A DNA stretch of 64,000 nucleotides from Streptomyces griseorubiginosus (GCF_001514195.1 NZ_KQ948736.1:687328-751327), one strand, 5' to 3'; shown: positions 6,321-15,047, counted from the stretch's first letter. Program-made: numbers and translations. The notes: generated from the sequence alone by a model not told the origin.

Positions 6321-6363
6321 ACCGCTGAGCAGGGAGTGCCGAGCGGACTCCCTACTCAGCGGT
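6321..6363 (-). terminator. Hairpin terminator after ogt
   Basis: ACCGCTGAG-C-AGGGAGT (6321-6337) pairs with ACTCCCT-A-CTCAGCGGT (6347-6363) with a single mismatch and a nine-base loop. It starts six bases beyond the ogt stop codon in the direction of transcription and has no long T tail, as is common in actinomycetes. Confidence 0.75.
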
Positions 6364-6368
6364 GCCGT

Positions 6369-6851
6369 TCAGAACAGCGACGCGCCCCGCTCGAAGTCCA
6401 GCAACCGCCGCTTCCGCTCCAGCCCCCCGCCGTAGCCCGTGAGGCCGCCGTCCGCTCCGACGACCCGGTGGCAGGGGACGATGATGCCGATCGGGTTCTT
6501 GCCGTTGGCGAGGCCGACCGCTCGGGAGGCGCCCGGGTTGCCGAGGGCGTCGGCGAGTTGGCCGTAGCTGTGGGTCTCGCCGAGCGGGATGCGCCGGAGT
6601 TCTCGCCACACGGCGGTCTGGAACGCCGTTCCGTGCAGCCGAAGTTCGAGGGTGAACTCCTTCAACTCGCCCGCGAAGTAGGCGTCCAGCTGCTCCTCGG
6701 CCTCCCCGAAGGGGCTGCCGTCCGACTCACCGAAGGACTCCTCCGGTGGGCGGTGGCGCTGGTCGGTCATGTAGAGGCCGCACAGGACGCCGTCGTCGGC
6801 GACCAGGGTCAGCGGGCCGTAGGGGCTGTCGATCACGGTGTGCTGCTTCAC
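6369..6851 (-). CDS. ogt: Methylated-DNA--protein-cysteine S-methyltransferase
   Basis: 160 residues, the size of Ogt-type suicide alkyltransferases that repair O6-methylguanine and O4-methylthymine. The acceptor cysteine is Cys127 in IIVPCHRV. The DNA-binding helix-turn-helix region is GETHSYGQLADALGNPGASR, and the Asn hinge ANGKNPIGII is present. ATG 6851 lies nine bases after the stop of the Ada-AlkA gene, so the two are almost certainly cotranscribed as an alkylation-damage operon. A hairpin terminator follows the stop codon. Confidence 0.95.
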   Translation of the reverse strand: MKQHTVIDSPYGPLTLVADDGVLCGLYMTDQRHRPPEESFGESDGSPFGEAEEQLDAYFAGELKEFTLELRLHGTAFQTAVWRELRRIPLGETHSYGQLADALGNPGASRAVGLANGKNPIGIIVPCHRVVGADGGLTGYGGGLERKRRLLDFERGASLF

Positions 6852-6860
6852 GGAACGTCC

Positions 6861-8381
6861 TCACACGGGAAGGAAGTTGATCGGGTGGCTGTCGGTCGCC
6901 CACAGGTATTGGACCGCGTACGCCCGCCAGGGCCGCCAGGCCGCGGCGCGGGCCGTCAGCGCGGCCGGGGTGGAGGGCAGGCCCAACTCCTGGGCGGCAC
7001 GGCGGATTCCGAGGTCGGTCGGGAGGAAGGCGTCCGGGTCGCCGAGGGCGCGCATGGCGATGACGTCGACCGTCCAGGGGCCGAAGCCGGGCAGCGCGAG
7101 CAGCCGGGCCCGGGTGTCCGACCAATCGGACTCGACTCCCAACTGAAGTGTTCCGTCCGCCAGTTGCTGCACCAGGGTGGTGAAGGTGGTCCGGCGAGTA
7201 TTGGGCATCGCCAGGGAGGCCGGGTCCAGCGCGGCCAAGGCCTCAGGTGTGGGGAAGAGATGGGTGAGGCCGCCCTCCGGGTCGTCCACCGGCTCGCCGT
7301 GGGCGGTGACCAGGCGGCCCGCGTGGGTGCGGGCCGCCGCCGTGGAGACCTGCTGCCCCAGCACGGCCCGCACGGCGAACTCCGCCTCGTCCACCGTGCG
7401 CGGGACACGTCTGCCGGGCGCCTTGTCCACCAGCGGGGCCAGCAGCGGGTCCGTGCGCAGCTGGTCGTCGATCGCGACCGGATCGGCGTCCAGGTCGAGC
7501 ATCCGGCGGCAGCGGCTGATGGCGACGGTCAGGTCCCGAAGGTCGCTCAACCGCAACCGGCAGGCGATGTGGTCGGGCCGCGGGGTGAGGGCCACGACAC
7601 CGTGTCCGTACGGCAGCCGCAGCGTGCGTCGGTAGGTGCCGTCCCGCCACTCCTCCACGCCCGGGACGGCGGTGGCCGCGAGGTGGCCGAAGAGGTTGTC
7701 GGGGTTGAGGGGGGCGCGGAACGGCAGCCGCAGGTTCAGCACCCCGGGTGTGCCGGGGCCGGCTCCCCGCGGCACCGGGTCCGCCGCCGCGGTCGTCGCC
7801 CCCCTCCCCCGTACCCGGGCGCGCAGCTCGCTCGGGGAGAGCGCGAAGACCTCGCGCACGGTGTCGTTGAAGGTGCGGATCGCGGAGAAGCCGGCCGCGA
7901 AGGCGACGTCCGCCATCGGGAGCGGGGTGGTCTCGATGAGGATCCTCGCCGTCTGGGCCCGCTGGGCGCGGGCGAGGGCGAGCGGGCCCGCGCCTAGTTC
8001 GGCGAGCAGCTGGCGTTCGATCTGCCGGGTGCTGTAGCCGAGCCGGGCGGCGAGGCCCGGCACGCCCTCGCGGTCGACGACCCCGTCGGCGATGAGCCGC
8101 ATCGCGCGGGCCACCAGGTCGGCCCGCTGGTTCCACTCGGGCGAGCCCGGGCTGGTGTCGGGCCGGCACCGCTTGCAGGCCCGGAAACCCGCCTGCTGGC
8201 AGGCCGCCGCGCTCGGGTGGAACGTCATGTTCTCGGGCTTGGGCGGGACGACCGGACAGCTCGGCCGGCAGTAGATGCGGGTCGTCAGAACAGCCGTGAA
8301 GAACCAGCCGTCGAACCGTGCGTCCTTGGACTGCACGGCGCGCACACAGCGCTCGGTGTCGGTGTACATCCCCGTCTGCAT
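6861..8381 (-). CDS. Ada-type regulator fused to AlkA DNA-3-methyladenine glycosylase
   Basis: 506 residues with three parts. Residues 1-75 form an Ada zinc/methyl-acceptor domain (YCRPSC and ACKRCRPD supply the four cysteines; the family transfers methyl from phosphotriesters to the first). About 85-185 is an AraC-type helix-turn-helix (LAARLGYSTRQIERQL). The C-terminal half is AlkA: an N-terminal strand domain, then a helix-hairpin-helix glycosylase with PGFGPWTVDVIAMR and the catalytic-Asp region DAFLPTDLG. The protein probably senses alkylation, activates its own operon and excises alkylated bases. ATG 8381 (MQTGMYTDTERC) is chosen; an in-frame GTG at 8399 is less likely. ogt follows nine bases later. 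Confidence 0.93.
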   Translation of the reverse strand: MQTGMYTDTERCVRAVQSKDARFDGWFFTAVLTTRIYCRPSCPVVPPKPENMTFHPSAAACQQAGFRACKRCRPDTSPGSPEWNQRADLVARAMRLIADGVVDREGVPGLAARLGYSTRQIERQLLAELGAGPLALARAQRAQTARILIETTPLPMADVAFAAGFSAIRTFNDTVREVFALSPSELRARVRGRGATTAAADPVPRGAGPGTPGVLNLRLPFRAPLNPDNLFGHLAATAVPGVEEWRDGTYRRTLRLPYGHGVVALTPRPDHIACRLRLSDLRDLTVAISRCRRMLDLDADPVAIDDQLRTDPLLAPLVDKAPGRRVPRTVDEAEFAVRAVLGQQVSTAAARTHAGRLVTAHGEPVDDPEGGLTHLFPTPEALAALDPASLAMPNTRRTTFTTLVQQLADGTLQLGVESDWSDTRARLLALPGFGPWTVDVIAMRALGDPDAFLPTDLGIRRAAQELGLPSTPAALTARAAAWRPWRAYAVQYLWATDSHPINFLPV

Positions 8382-8460
8382 ACGTCCAGCATCGGCCACC
8401 GCCCGAGCCCGGGCTGGCGAGAATCCGACATCAACCTCACCCCGACATCACGCCCCGAGA

Positions 8461-10482
8461 TCAACCCCGCGGCCCCCGGGCCGCCGTTCCTGGCCGCCAT
8501 GCGGACTCCCGCAGCAGCCGCAGCCCGTTCAGGCCGACGAGCACCGTCGAGCCCTCGTGCCCGGCCACGCCGAGCGGCAGCGGGAGGTGGCCGAGGAGGT
8601 CCCACAGGACGAGTCCGGTGATGAAGGTCCCCGCGATCACCAGGTTCTGGACCACCAGCCGGCGGGCGGTCCGGGACAGCCGTACAACTGCGGCGACGGT
8701 CGCGAGCTCGTCGCGCACGACGACCGCGTCCGCCGTCTCCAGCGCCAGGTCGGAGCCCGCCCTGCCCATCGCGACGCCGGAGTGGGCGGCGGCGAGCGCG
8801 GGCGCGTCGTTGACGCCGTCACCGACGAACAGCACCTTGCGCCCGGCGTCCTGAAGCTCCCGTACGGCCTTCACCTTGCCCTCGGGCAGCAGGTCCGCGC
8901 GGACGTCGGTGAGCCCGGTGGCCTCGGCGACCCGGGCGGCGGCCCGCGCGTTGTCCCCGGTGAGCAGGGCAGGGGCGGTGCCGGTCAGGGCGGTGAGCGC
9001 GGCGGTCATGGCGGGGGCGCCGGGGCGCAGCCGGTCGGCGAGGGCGAGGGTCCCGAGCGGGACACCGTCCCGGGTCACGAGGACGACGGTGTCCCCGCCC
9101 GCGAGGGCGTCAGCCGGGCCGGAGATGTCCTCCGGGCCCGGCCGGCAGAATTCGGTCCTCCGGCCGGTCTCGGTCGCCCGGCCGAACGCGATCCTCCGGC
9201 CGGCCTCAGTCGCCCGGCCGACCTCGATCACCCGCCCGTGCACCACCGCCGTCACCCCACGCCCCGGCACGGCCACGAAGTCCGTCGCGTTCTCGATCCG
9301 CAGGCCCCTGGCCCGCGCCGCCCCCACGATCGCCCGGGCCAGCGGATGCTCACTGGGGTGCTCGGCCGCGGCGGCCAGGGCGAGCAGCTCGTCCTCGTCG
9401 AGTCCGGCGCCCGGCAGCGGTCGTACGGCGGTCACCTCCGGCGCCCCCTCGGTCAGCGTGCCCGTCTTGTCGAGGGCGACGGCGTCCACCTCGCCCAGGC
9501 GCTCCATCGCGACCGCGGACTTCACCAGGACGCCGTGCCGGCCGGCGTTGGCGATGGCGGAGAGGAGGGGCGGCATGGTCGCGAGGACGACCGCGCACGG
9601 CGAGGCGACGATCATGAAGGTCATCGCGCGGAGCAGCGCGTCCGTGAGGTCGGCGCCGAACAGCAGGGGCACCCCGAACACGGCGAGGGTGGCGGCCACG
9701 ATGCCCACCGCGTACCGCTGCTCGACCTTCTCGATGAACAGCTGGGTGGGCGCCTTGGTGCGGGAGGCCTCCTCCACGAGCGTCACGATGCGGGCGATGA
9801 CGGAGTCGGCCGGGTCGCGTCCGACGCGGACGCGCAGCGCTCCGGTGCCGTTGAGGGTGCCGGCGAAGACCTCGTCGCCGGGGCCCTTGGCGACCGGCAG
9901 GGGCTCGCCGGTGATGGTGGCCTGGTCGGCCTCGCTCGCCCCGTCCACCACCACGCCGTCGGCGCCGATGCGCTCGCCGGGTCGGACCACCAGGACGTCC
10001 CCCACGGCGAGTTCGGCTGTGGGGACCGTCTCCTCGCCGTCGTGTGTCACCCGGGTCGCCATGGTGGGCGCGAGGTCGAGCAGGCCGCGCACCGAGTCGG
10101 CCGTACGGGCGGTGGCCAGGGCTTCCAGGGCGCCCGACGTGGCGAAGATGACGATCAGCAGGGCGCCGTCCAGGACCTGTCCGATCGCGGCGGCGCCCAG
10201 TGCCGCGACGATCATCAGCAGATCGACGTCCAGGGTCCGCTCGCGCAGCGCCTTGAGCCCCTCCAGGGCCGGTTCCCAGCCACCGGTCGCATAGGCGACG
10301 GCGTAGAGCGGGCCGTACGCCCACCACGGCATGCCGCTCAGGTCCAGCGCGAGGCCGAGCAGGAACGCGACGGTCGAGGCCAGCGCCCAGCGGGCCTCGG
10401 CCAGGGCGAGGACGCGGGTGCGGCGCCGGGGCGCCTGCTGCGCGGTCGGGGGGACACGGACGGGGGTGAGAGTCGTGGACAC
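8461..10482 (-). CDS. Heavy-metal translocating P-type ATPase, P1B-4-like
   Basis: 673 residues from GTG 10482. Membrane pump with the actuator-domain TGEP loop, the phosphorylation site DKTGTLTEG (about residue 339), the N-domain motif SEHPLARAI, GDGVNDAP, and the transport-site motifs SPC (about 294) and HEGST near the C-terminus. SPC together with HEG(G/S)T is typical of P1B-4 pumps, reported to handle Co, Zn, Fe or Ni. There is no N-terminal metal-binding domain. Two 36-bp repeats insert GRATEAGRRIAF-type units in the N-domain. The gene is divergent from arsR. An upstream ATG at 10515 would place the operator inside the coding region, so GTG 10482 is preferred. Confidence 0.93.
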   Translation of the reverse strand: MSTTLTPVRVPPTAQQAPRRRTRVLALAEARWALASTVAFLLGLALDLSGMPWWAYGPLYAVAYATGGWEPALEGLKALRERTLDVDLLMIVAALGAAAIGQVLDGALLIVIFATSGALEALATARTADSVRGLLDLAPTMATRVTHDGEETVPTAELAVGDVLVVRPGERIGADGVVVDGASEADQATITGEPLPVAKGPGDEVFAGTLNGTGALRVRVGRDPADSVIARIVTLVEEASRTKAPTQLFIEKVEQRYAVGIVAATLAVFGVPLLFGADLTDALLRAMTFMIVASPCAVVLATMPPLLSAIANAGRHGVLVKSAVAMERLGEVDAVALDKTGTLTEGAPEVTAVRPLPGAGLDEDELLALAAAAEHPSEHPLARAIVGAARARGLRIENATDFVAVPGRGVTAVVHGRVIEVGRATEAGRRIAFGRATETGRRTEFCRPGPEDISGPADALAGGDTVVLVTRDGVPLGTLALADRLRPGAPAMTAALTALTGTAPALLTGDNARAAARVAEATGLTDVRADLLPEGKVKAVRELQDAGRKVLFVGDGVNDAPALAAAHSGVAMGRAGSDLALETADAVVVRDELATVAAVVRLSRTARRLVVQNLVIAGTFITGLVLWDLLGHLPLPLGVAGHEGSTVLVGLNGLRLLRESAWRPGTAARGPRG
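9148..9219 (-). repeat. Two 36-bp in-frame repeats in the P-type ATPase
   Basis: Units 9148-9183 and 9184-9219 share a CCTCCGGCCGG core and encode GRATEAGRRIAF and GRATETGRRTEF, followed by a degenerate partial copy. They lengthen a surface loop of the nucleotide-binding domain. Confidence 0.8.
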
Positions 10483-10500
10483 CCCAGCACCATACAGGAA

Positions 10501-10530
10501 CACATGAAGACTCATTCATCTGTTCATGTG
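10501..10530. promoter_or_regulatory. ArsR/SmtB-type operator between divergent genes
   Basis: CACATGAA (10501-10508) and TTCATGTG (10523-10530) are exact inverted repeats 14 bases apart. The site sits between the divergent metal ATPase and arsR starts and overlaps the arsR -35 region. It resembles the TGAAnn...nnTTCA imperfect palindromes used by ArsR-family metal sensors. Confidence 0.75.
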
Positions 10531-10543
10531 CGATGGGTAAGAT
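10515..10543 (+). promoter_or_regulatory. Likely leaderless promoter of arsR
   Basis: TTCATC (10515-10520), 17 bases, then TAAGAT (10538-10543), which ends seven bases before ATG 10551. That spacing would start the transcript at or next to the start codon. Confidence 0.5.
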
Positions 10544-10550
10544 ACCGCCC

Positions 10551-10919
10551 ATGGGTCATGGAGCCGTCACCACCACCGACGAAGAGCGCGTGCGCCTGGA
10601 CGCGGCCAATGTCGCCAAGGTGGCCACCACGCTCCAGGCCCTTTCCACGCCGTCCCGGCTGCTGATCCTCGCGAGGCTGCGCGAAGGGCCGCTGCCCGCC
10701 ACGGAGTTGGCCGCCGAGGTGGGCATGGAGCAGTCGGCGTGCTCGCACCAGCTGCGGCTGCTGCGCAACCTGGGTCTTGTCGTGGGCGAGCGCCAGGGCC
10801 GGTCGGTGGTGTACGCGCTGCACGACCACCATGTCGCCGAACTGCTCGACCAGGCCGTCTACCACGTGGAGCATCTGAGGCTGGGGCTCAGCGACCCGAC
10901 CGAGGCGGACACGGAGTGA
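10551..10919 (+). CDS. ArsR/SmtB-family metal-responsive repressor
   Basis: 122 residues from ATG 10551. The winged helix is STPSRLLILARLREGPLPAT then AEVGMEQSACSHQLRLL, followed by the wing GLVVGERQGRSVVYAL. A C-terminal helix carries DHHVAELLDQAVYHVEH, a His/Asp-rich dimer-interface helix like the alpha-5 metal site of zinc/cobalt sensors. It should repress the divergent efflux ATPase until metal binds. An in-frame ATG at 10533 exists, but a TAAGAT -10 seven bases before 10551 favours the shorter, leaderless form. The last codons begin a 16-bp tandem repeat. Confidence 0.92.
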   Translation: MGHGAVTTTDEERVRLDAANVAKVATTLQALSTPSRLLILARLREGPLPATELAAEVGMEQSACSHQLRLLRNLGLVVGERQGRSVVYALHDHHVAELLDQAVYHVEHLRLGLSDPTEADTE

Positions 10920-10949
10920 GGCGGACACGGAGTGAGGCGGAAACAGAGT
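10902..10949 (+). repeat. 16-bp tandem repeat spanning the arsR stop codon
   Basis: GAGGCGGACACGGAGT occurs at 10902-10917 and 10918-10933, with a two-base variant at 10934-10949. The first copy encodes the last ArsR residues EADTE; the others lie beyond the stop. Confidence 0.85.
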
Positions 10950-10978
10950 GAGGCGCCCCTGAACGGGACGCCTCACTC
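10946..10978. terminator. Bidirectional terminator between arsR and lacZ
   Basis: GAGTGAGGCG (10946-10955) pairs with CGCCTCACTC (10969-10978), and CCC/GGG can add inner pairs around a short loop. It lies between convergent genes. Confidence 0.85.
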
Positions 10979-11005
10979 CTCGCACGCCGCGTGCTTCCTG
11001 TCGCG

Positions 11006-14000
11006 TCAGTTGGTTGCCGTCGGCCGCCGCGAGGTTGCCGTGGCGTGGCTCACATTCGTCAGCGGCCGCAGCCGGTAGGTGTACGCGTAGTCCCGGTCGG
11101 CGAACAGCTTGTACTCGTCGTGGGTGTGCGCGCCCCAGCTGTTGTCACCGCCGACCCCCATCTGCCGGTGGTTCACCCTGAGGACCACGGCGTCGCGCGG
11201 GGTGAGCTGGTAGTCGTGGCGCACCCCGTTGGACAGGTCCTCGGGGGTGAAGTGCGAGGCGTTGACCTCCAGCAGCGGCTCACCGGAGACCAGTAGTCCC
11301 ACTCCGTCGCGACCGGTCAGGGCGGCCCAGCGGACGTCGGTCTTGTTGCCGTTCTCCTGCGGGCGGATGTAGGGCGTCCACTGCTCGGCCACGGTTCCGG
11401 ACCAAAGGCCCACGTCCGTACCGTCGTTGCGGTCCCAGTGGTTCTCCTCGGGGCCGCGTCCGAACCAGTGCAGCCGGTCGAGCCCGCGCGGCAGGAACAG
11501 GATCGTGCCGACCTCCGGGATGTACGGCAGTGAACTCGCCCCCGAGTGCAGGGTGTTGTCCACCTTGATCTCGCCGTTGCCGAAGACCGTGTAGGTCGTG
11601 GTGTACGTCGACTCGGTGGTCGTCGGCAGGGTGCCGCTCACCTTGATCTCGACGGCCCGCTCCCCCACCGCCCGCACGCCGACGCCGGTCACCGTGCGGT
11701 GGGCCCCGGCGTCGCGCCAGGTCTGGTTGCGGACGTGCTGCCCGTTGCCGTGGTCGTTGTCGGTGGGCGCCCGCCAGAAGTTGGGCACGGGACCGGAGGT
11801 GAGGAGCCGGGTGCCGCGGGCCCGGTACGACGTGATGGTCCCGCTGCCCTTGTCGACGACGACGGAGAAGTCCTTGCCGCTGACGGCCACTTGGGCGGAG
11901 GTGTCCTTGTACGTCAGCACCGGCACCTTCGCGAGCGGCACCGGAGTCACCGCCGGGCTTCCCGCGTCCACGGCGAGCTGTTGTGCTGCGACCTCGAAGC
12001 CGGACCGGGCCCAGGGGGTGGACTCCCTGGTGGTGAAGGAGAGCCGGAGGAAGTACTCGGTGCCGGGCGCAGGGGCGCTCGGGAGCTGGTACGGGACGGT
12101 GATGTCCTTGCTCGACAGCGGGGCCACGTCGAGCTGCTCTCGGGTGAGCTTGCCGCGCTGGACGACGTCGCCATCGGCGGAGAGCGTCCAACTGCCTTCG
12201 TATTCACGGAGGTTGGTGAAGAGGTTCTCGTTGGTGAGGGTCACCGCCGTTCCGCCCGGGGACCAACTCGCCTGGATCGCCTGATAGATCCGTTTGACCT
12301 CGGCGGCCTTCCCGGTGTGACCGCGGTCGGCGGTGACGATGCCGTCCGCGACGAAGGCACCGTCGTTGGGGTTGTCGCCCCAGTCGCCGCCGAACGCGAA
12401 GAAGGTCTTCTGGGGGGCCCGCTTCTCCGTGAGCCCCACGGTGGCCGCGTCGAACCAGAACCGCACGCCCTCGTCGCCGGGTCGCCGGCTCTCGGAGGCC
12501 AGTTCGGCGGCGCTCAGGGCACGGGCGTAGACGCGCGCCTTCCTGATCGTGCCGCTGAACTCCCTGGTGGGGTTGTCGACATCGACGGCGAGCGCGAGCG
12601 GGGCGGTGTTGCGGCCGGGTTTCTGGGTGGTGGTCCGGGTGGCCCTGACCTGGCCGTCGACATGGAGGCTCAGGGTGCCCGCGGTAGCGTCGAAGACTCC
12701 GGCGACGTGGTGCTCCCGGCCCGTCCAGTCGTCCGGGAGCGCCCAGGTGGCGGTGATCCACTGGCCGCCGCCGTAGATGAAGAACTCCAGTGTCCTGTCG
12801 GACTGTTTGAGCGAGTACTGGGTGTCGCCCTTGGCAATGATGGGCTGGTGATAGCCCGTCACCTTCGGGGTGATCCAGGCCTCCAGGGTCAGTGAGCCGG
12901 TGAGGTCGAGGCGGGGGTCGCGGGCGAAGACGGTGGCCCCGGAGACCCCCTTCTCCCGGTCGAACCGGGCGCTCGCGGGCAGGACTTCACCCGTCAGCGC
13001 ACCCGGACCGTTCTCGGTGAGCAACTGGCGCACCGGGACGGGCTCGGTGAGGGACTGGTCGACGAAGTCCCAGATCCAGCCGCCCTGGAGGACGGGATAG
13101 CGGCGGATGATGTCCCAGTACTTCTTGAAGTTGCCGTTGGAGTTCCCCATGGCGTGGCAGTACTCGATCATCACGTACGGCCGGGTGTCGGCGGTGTTCC
13201 TGGCGTGCTGCTCGACCCGTGCGGGACTGTCGTACATCTCCGAGCGGATTTCGCTGATGGTGGGCCGGTCGTCGCCCTCGTACTGGACGACGCGGGTGGG
13301 GTCGTACGACTTGATCCAGTCGCGCATGTTCACGAAGGTGCTGCCGCCGCCGGCCTCGTTGCCCAGTGACCAGATGACCACCGAGGCGTGGTTCTTGTCG
13401 CGGTGGACCATGTTCTGGGCGCGGGCCACACAGGCCCTGCTCCAGTCGGGGTGGTTTCCGGGGTACTCGCCGCGGATGCCGTGGGTCTCCAGGTTGGTCT
13501 CGTCGACGAGGTAGAGGCCGTACTCGTCGGCGAGTTCGAGCCACTGCGGGTTGTTGGGGTAGTGCGAGGTGCGCACCGAGTTGATGTTCAGCCGCTTGAT
13601 GATCGTGATGTCCTTCACGAGGTCCGCGCGGGTGAGCGCGGTGCCGCGGTCGGGGTGCATCTCGTGGCGGTTGGTGCCGCGGAAGGAGACGGGCTTGCCG
13701 TTGATGCGCATGAGCCCGTCCCTGAGCGCGAACTCCCGCAGTCCGACCCGGTGCGAGAGCGTCTCGATCACCTTGCCCGCAGGATCGCGCAGGCGCAGGA
13801 CGGCGGTGTACAGGTTCGGATGCTCGGCCGACCACAGCTTCGGCGAGGGCACCTCTTTCGACGCCTGTACGGTCGTCTCGGCGCCGGCGTCGAGGGTCAC
13901 GGCCTGCTGGAGCGGCCGGGACCAGACGGCGTGACCGCCGCTGTCGTAGAGCTGCGTCTCGACCGTGTAGCGGCCCGCGTCGCCGCCGCCGTAGTCGCGC

Positions 14001-14866
14001 ACGCTCGCGGTGACAGAGAGCTGCGCCGAGGTGTAGTCGTCGCCGAGCGGGGTGTCCAGCTTGAAGTCCCGCAGGTGCACGGGCGGGGTGGAGTACAGGT
14101 AGACCGAGCGGAAGATGCCGCTCAGCCGGATCATGTCCTGGTCCTCCAGCCAGTCGCCGTCGGAGTAGCGGTAGACCTCGACGGCTATCTGGTTGGTGCC
14201 GGGCTTCAGGTGCGGGGTGATGTCGTACTCGGCGGCTGTGTAGGAGTCCTCGCTGTAGCCGACGAGTTCGCCGTTGATCCACACGTAGTGCGCCGACTTG
14301 ACGCCCTCGAAGTGCAGGAAGGTCCGCCGCCCCGACCAGTCCTTCGGCACGGTGAAGGTGCGCCGGTACTGGCCGACGGGGTTGTAGCGGGTGGGTGCGG
14401 CGGGCGGCTGGGCCTCCTCGCCGAGGCCGTTGGGGCCCCACCAGGGGTAGGTGATGTTGATGTAGATCGGGAAGTCGTAGCCATGCACCTGCCATGCCGA
14501 AGGGACGGGGATGGTGTCCCAGTCCCTGTCGTCCACGTCGGTGCGGTGGAAGTCGGTGTCGCGGTCGGCGGGCCGGTCGGCGTAGGCGAACTTCCACCTG
14601 CCGTCGAGGCTGAGCCGGTACGGCGAGCGGGTGCGGTCGGCGGCGAGCGCCTGGCCGACGGTGGCGTACGGCATCAGGGTGGAGTGCGGAGGCTCGGTGC
14701 CCACCCGGAAGAGGTCGATGGCACCGTTCCACTCCGGGGAACCGTCCGCCGCGTGGCCGCGGCCGGCCAGGGGCCCGGAGGAGAGGGCGAGGGCGCCCAG
14801 GACGGCCGCCCCTCCCTCCAGCAGACGCCTGCGGCTGATGGGGGCGGGCTGGTACGGGTGGGGCAT
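11006..14866 (-). CDS. Secreted beta-galactosidase (GH2, LacZ type) with inserted LamG-like domain
   Basis: 1286 residues from ATG 14866, preceded by GAGGAAGG. The N-terminus has a twin-arginine signal (SRRRLLEGGAAVLGALAL), so it is exported folded. Order: jelly-roll sugar-binding domain (about 110-300, with HFEGVKSAHYVWINGE), immunoglobulin-like domain, TIM barrel (acid/base Glu in WSLGNEAGGG near 502, nucleophile Glu in VMIEYCHAMGNS near 567), a concanavalin/LamG-like insert (about 625-808, GSLTLEAWITPK and HVDGQVRATR), then the rest of the barrel edge, a DUF4981-like domain and the C-terminal small-chain beta-supersandwich (WFGRGPEENHWDR). It probably hydrolyses beta-galactosides or galactan outside the cell, with the insert adding carbohydrate binding. 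No transporter lies beside it. Confidence 0.93.
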   Translation of the reverse strand: MPHPYQPAPISRRRLLEGGAAVLGALALSSGPLAGRGHAADGSPEWNGAIDLFRVGTEPPHSTLMPYATVGQALAADRTRSPYRLSLDGRWKFAYADRPADRDTDFHRTDVDDRDWDTIPVPSAWQVHGYDFPIYINITYPWWGPNGLGEEAQPPAAPTRYNPVGQYRRTFTVPKDWSGRRTFLHFEGVKSAHYVWINGELVGYSEDSYTAAEYDITPHLKPGTNQIAVEVYRYSDGDWLEDQDMIRLSGIFRSVYLYSTPPVHLRDFKLDTPLGDDYTSAQLSVTASVRDYGGGDAGRYTVETQLYDSGGHAVWSRPLQQAVTLDAGAETTVQASKEVPSPKLWSAEHPNLYTAVLRLRDPAGKVIETLSHRVGLREFALRDGLMRINGKPVSFRGTNRHEMHPDRGTALTRADLVKDITIIKRLNINSVRTSHYPNNPQWLELADEYGLYLVDETNLETHGIRGEYPGNHPDWSRACVARAQNMVHRDKNHASVVIWSLGNEAGGGSTFVNMRDWIKSYDPTRVVQYEGDDRPTISEIRSEMYDSPARVEQHARNTADTRPYVMIEYCHAMGNSNGNFKKYWDIIRRYPVLQGGWIWDFVDQSLTEPVPVRQLLTENGPGALTGEVLPASARFDREKGVSGATVFARDPRLDLTGSLTLEAWITPKVTGYHQPIIAKGDTQYSLKQSDRTLEFFIYGGGQWITATWALPDDWTGREHHVAGVFDATAGTLSLHVDGQVRATRTTTQKPGRNTAPLALAVDVDNPTREFSGTIRKARVYARALSAAELASESRRPGDEGVRFWFDAATVGLTEKRAPQKTFFAFGGDWGDNPNDGAFVADGIVTADRGHTGKAAEVKRIYQAIQASWSPGGTAVTLTNENLFTNLREYEGSWTLSADGDVVQRGKLTREQLDVAPLSSKDITVPYQLPSAPAPGTEYFLRLSFTTRESTPWARSGFEVAAQQLAVDAGSPAVTPVPLAKVPVLTYKDTSAQVAVSGKDFSVVVDKGSGTITSYRARGTRLLTSGPVPNFWRAPTDNDHGNGQHVRNQTWRDAGAHRTVTGVGVRAVGERAVEIKVSGTLPTTTESTYTTTYTVFGNGEIKVDNTLHSGASSLPYIPEVGTILFLPRGLDRLHWFGRGPEENHWDRNDGTDVGLWSGTVAEQWTPYIRPQENGNKTDVRWAALTGRDGVGLLVSGEPLLEVNASHFTPEDLSNGVRHDYQLTPRDAVVLRVNHRQMGVGGDNSWGAHTHDEYKLFADRDYAYTYRLRPLTNVSHATATSRRPTATN

Positions 14867-15047
14867 GAGCGGAACCTTCCTCGGGACGACAGTGCGGTGT
14901 ACGTACTGAGGGAGCGTCAATTCCTGTGCGCTAATGGTGACTTTGAGGCACAGGATGCGACTCAACCTAGATCCCGAAGGCCTGCCAGGCAATGACTTGG
15001 CAATGACTGTGCAGGATTCTGTGAGGTCCTGGGGACATGACGACAGG

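Noticed and set aside
6336..7997. 553-codon plus-strand frame
   Set aside because: Antisense shadow of ogt and ada-alkA, low-complexity product, no ribosome site.
8275..10665. 796-codon plus-strand frame
   Set aside because: Antisense of the P-type ATPase; the length comes from high GC, not from coding content.
13388..14995. 535-codon plus-strand frame
   Set aside because: Antisense of the beta-galactosidase; Val/Gly/Asp-rich shadow composition.
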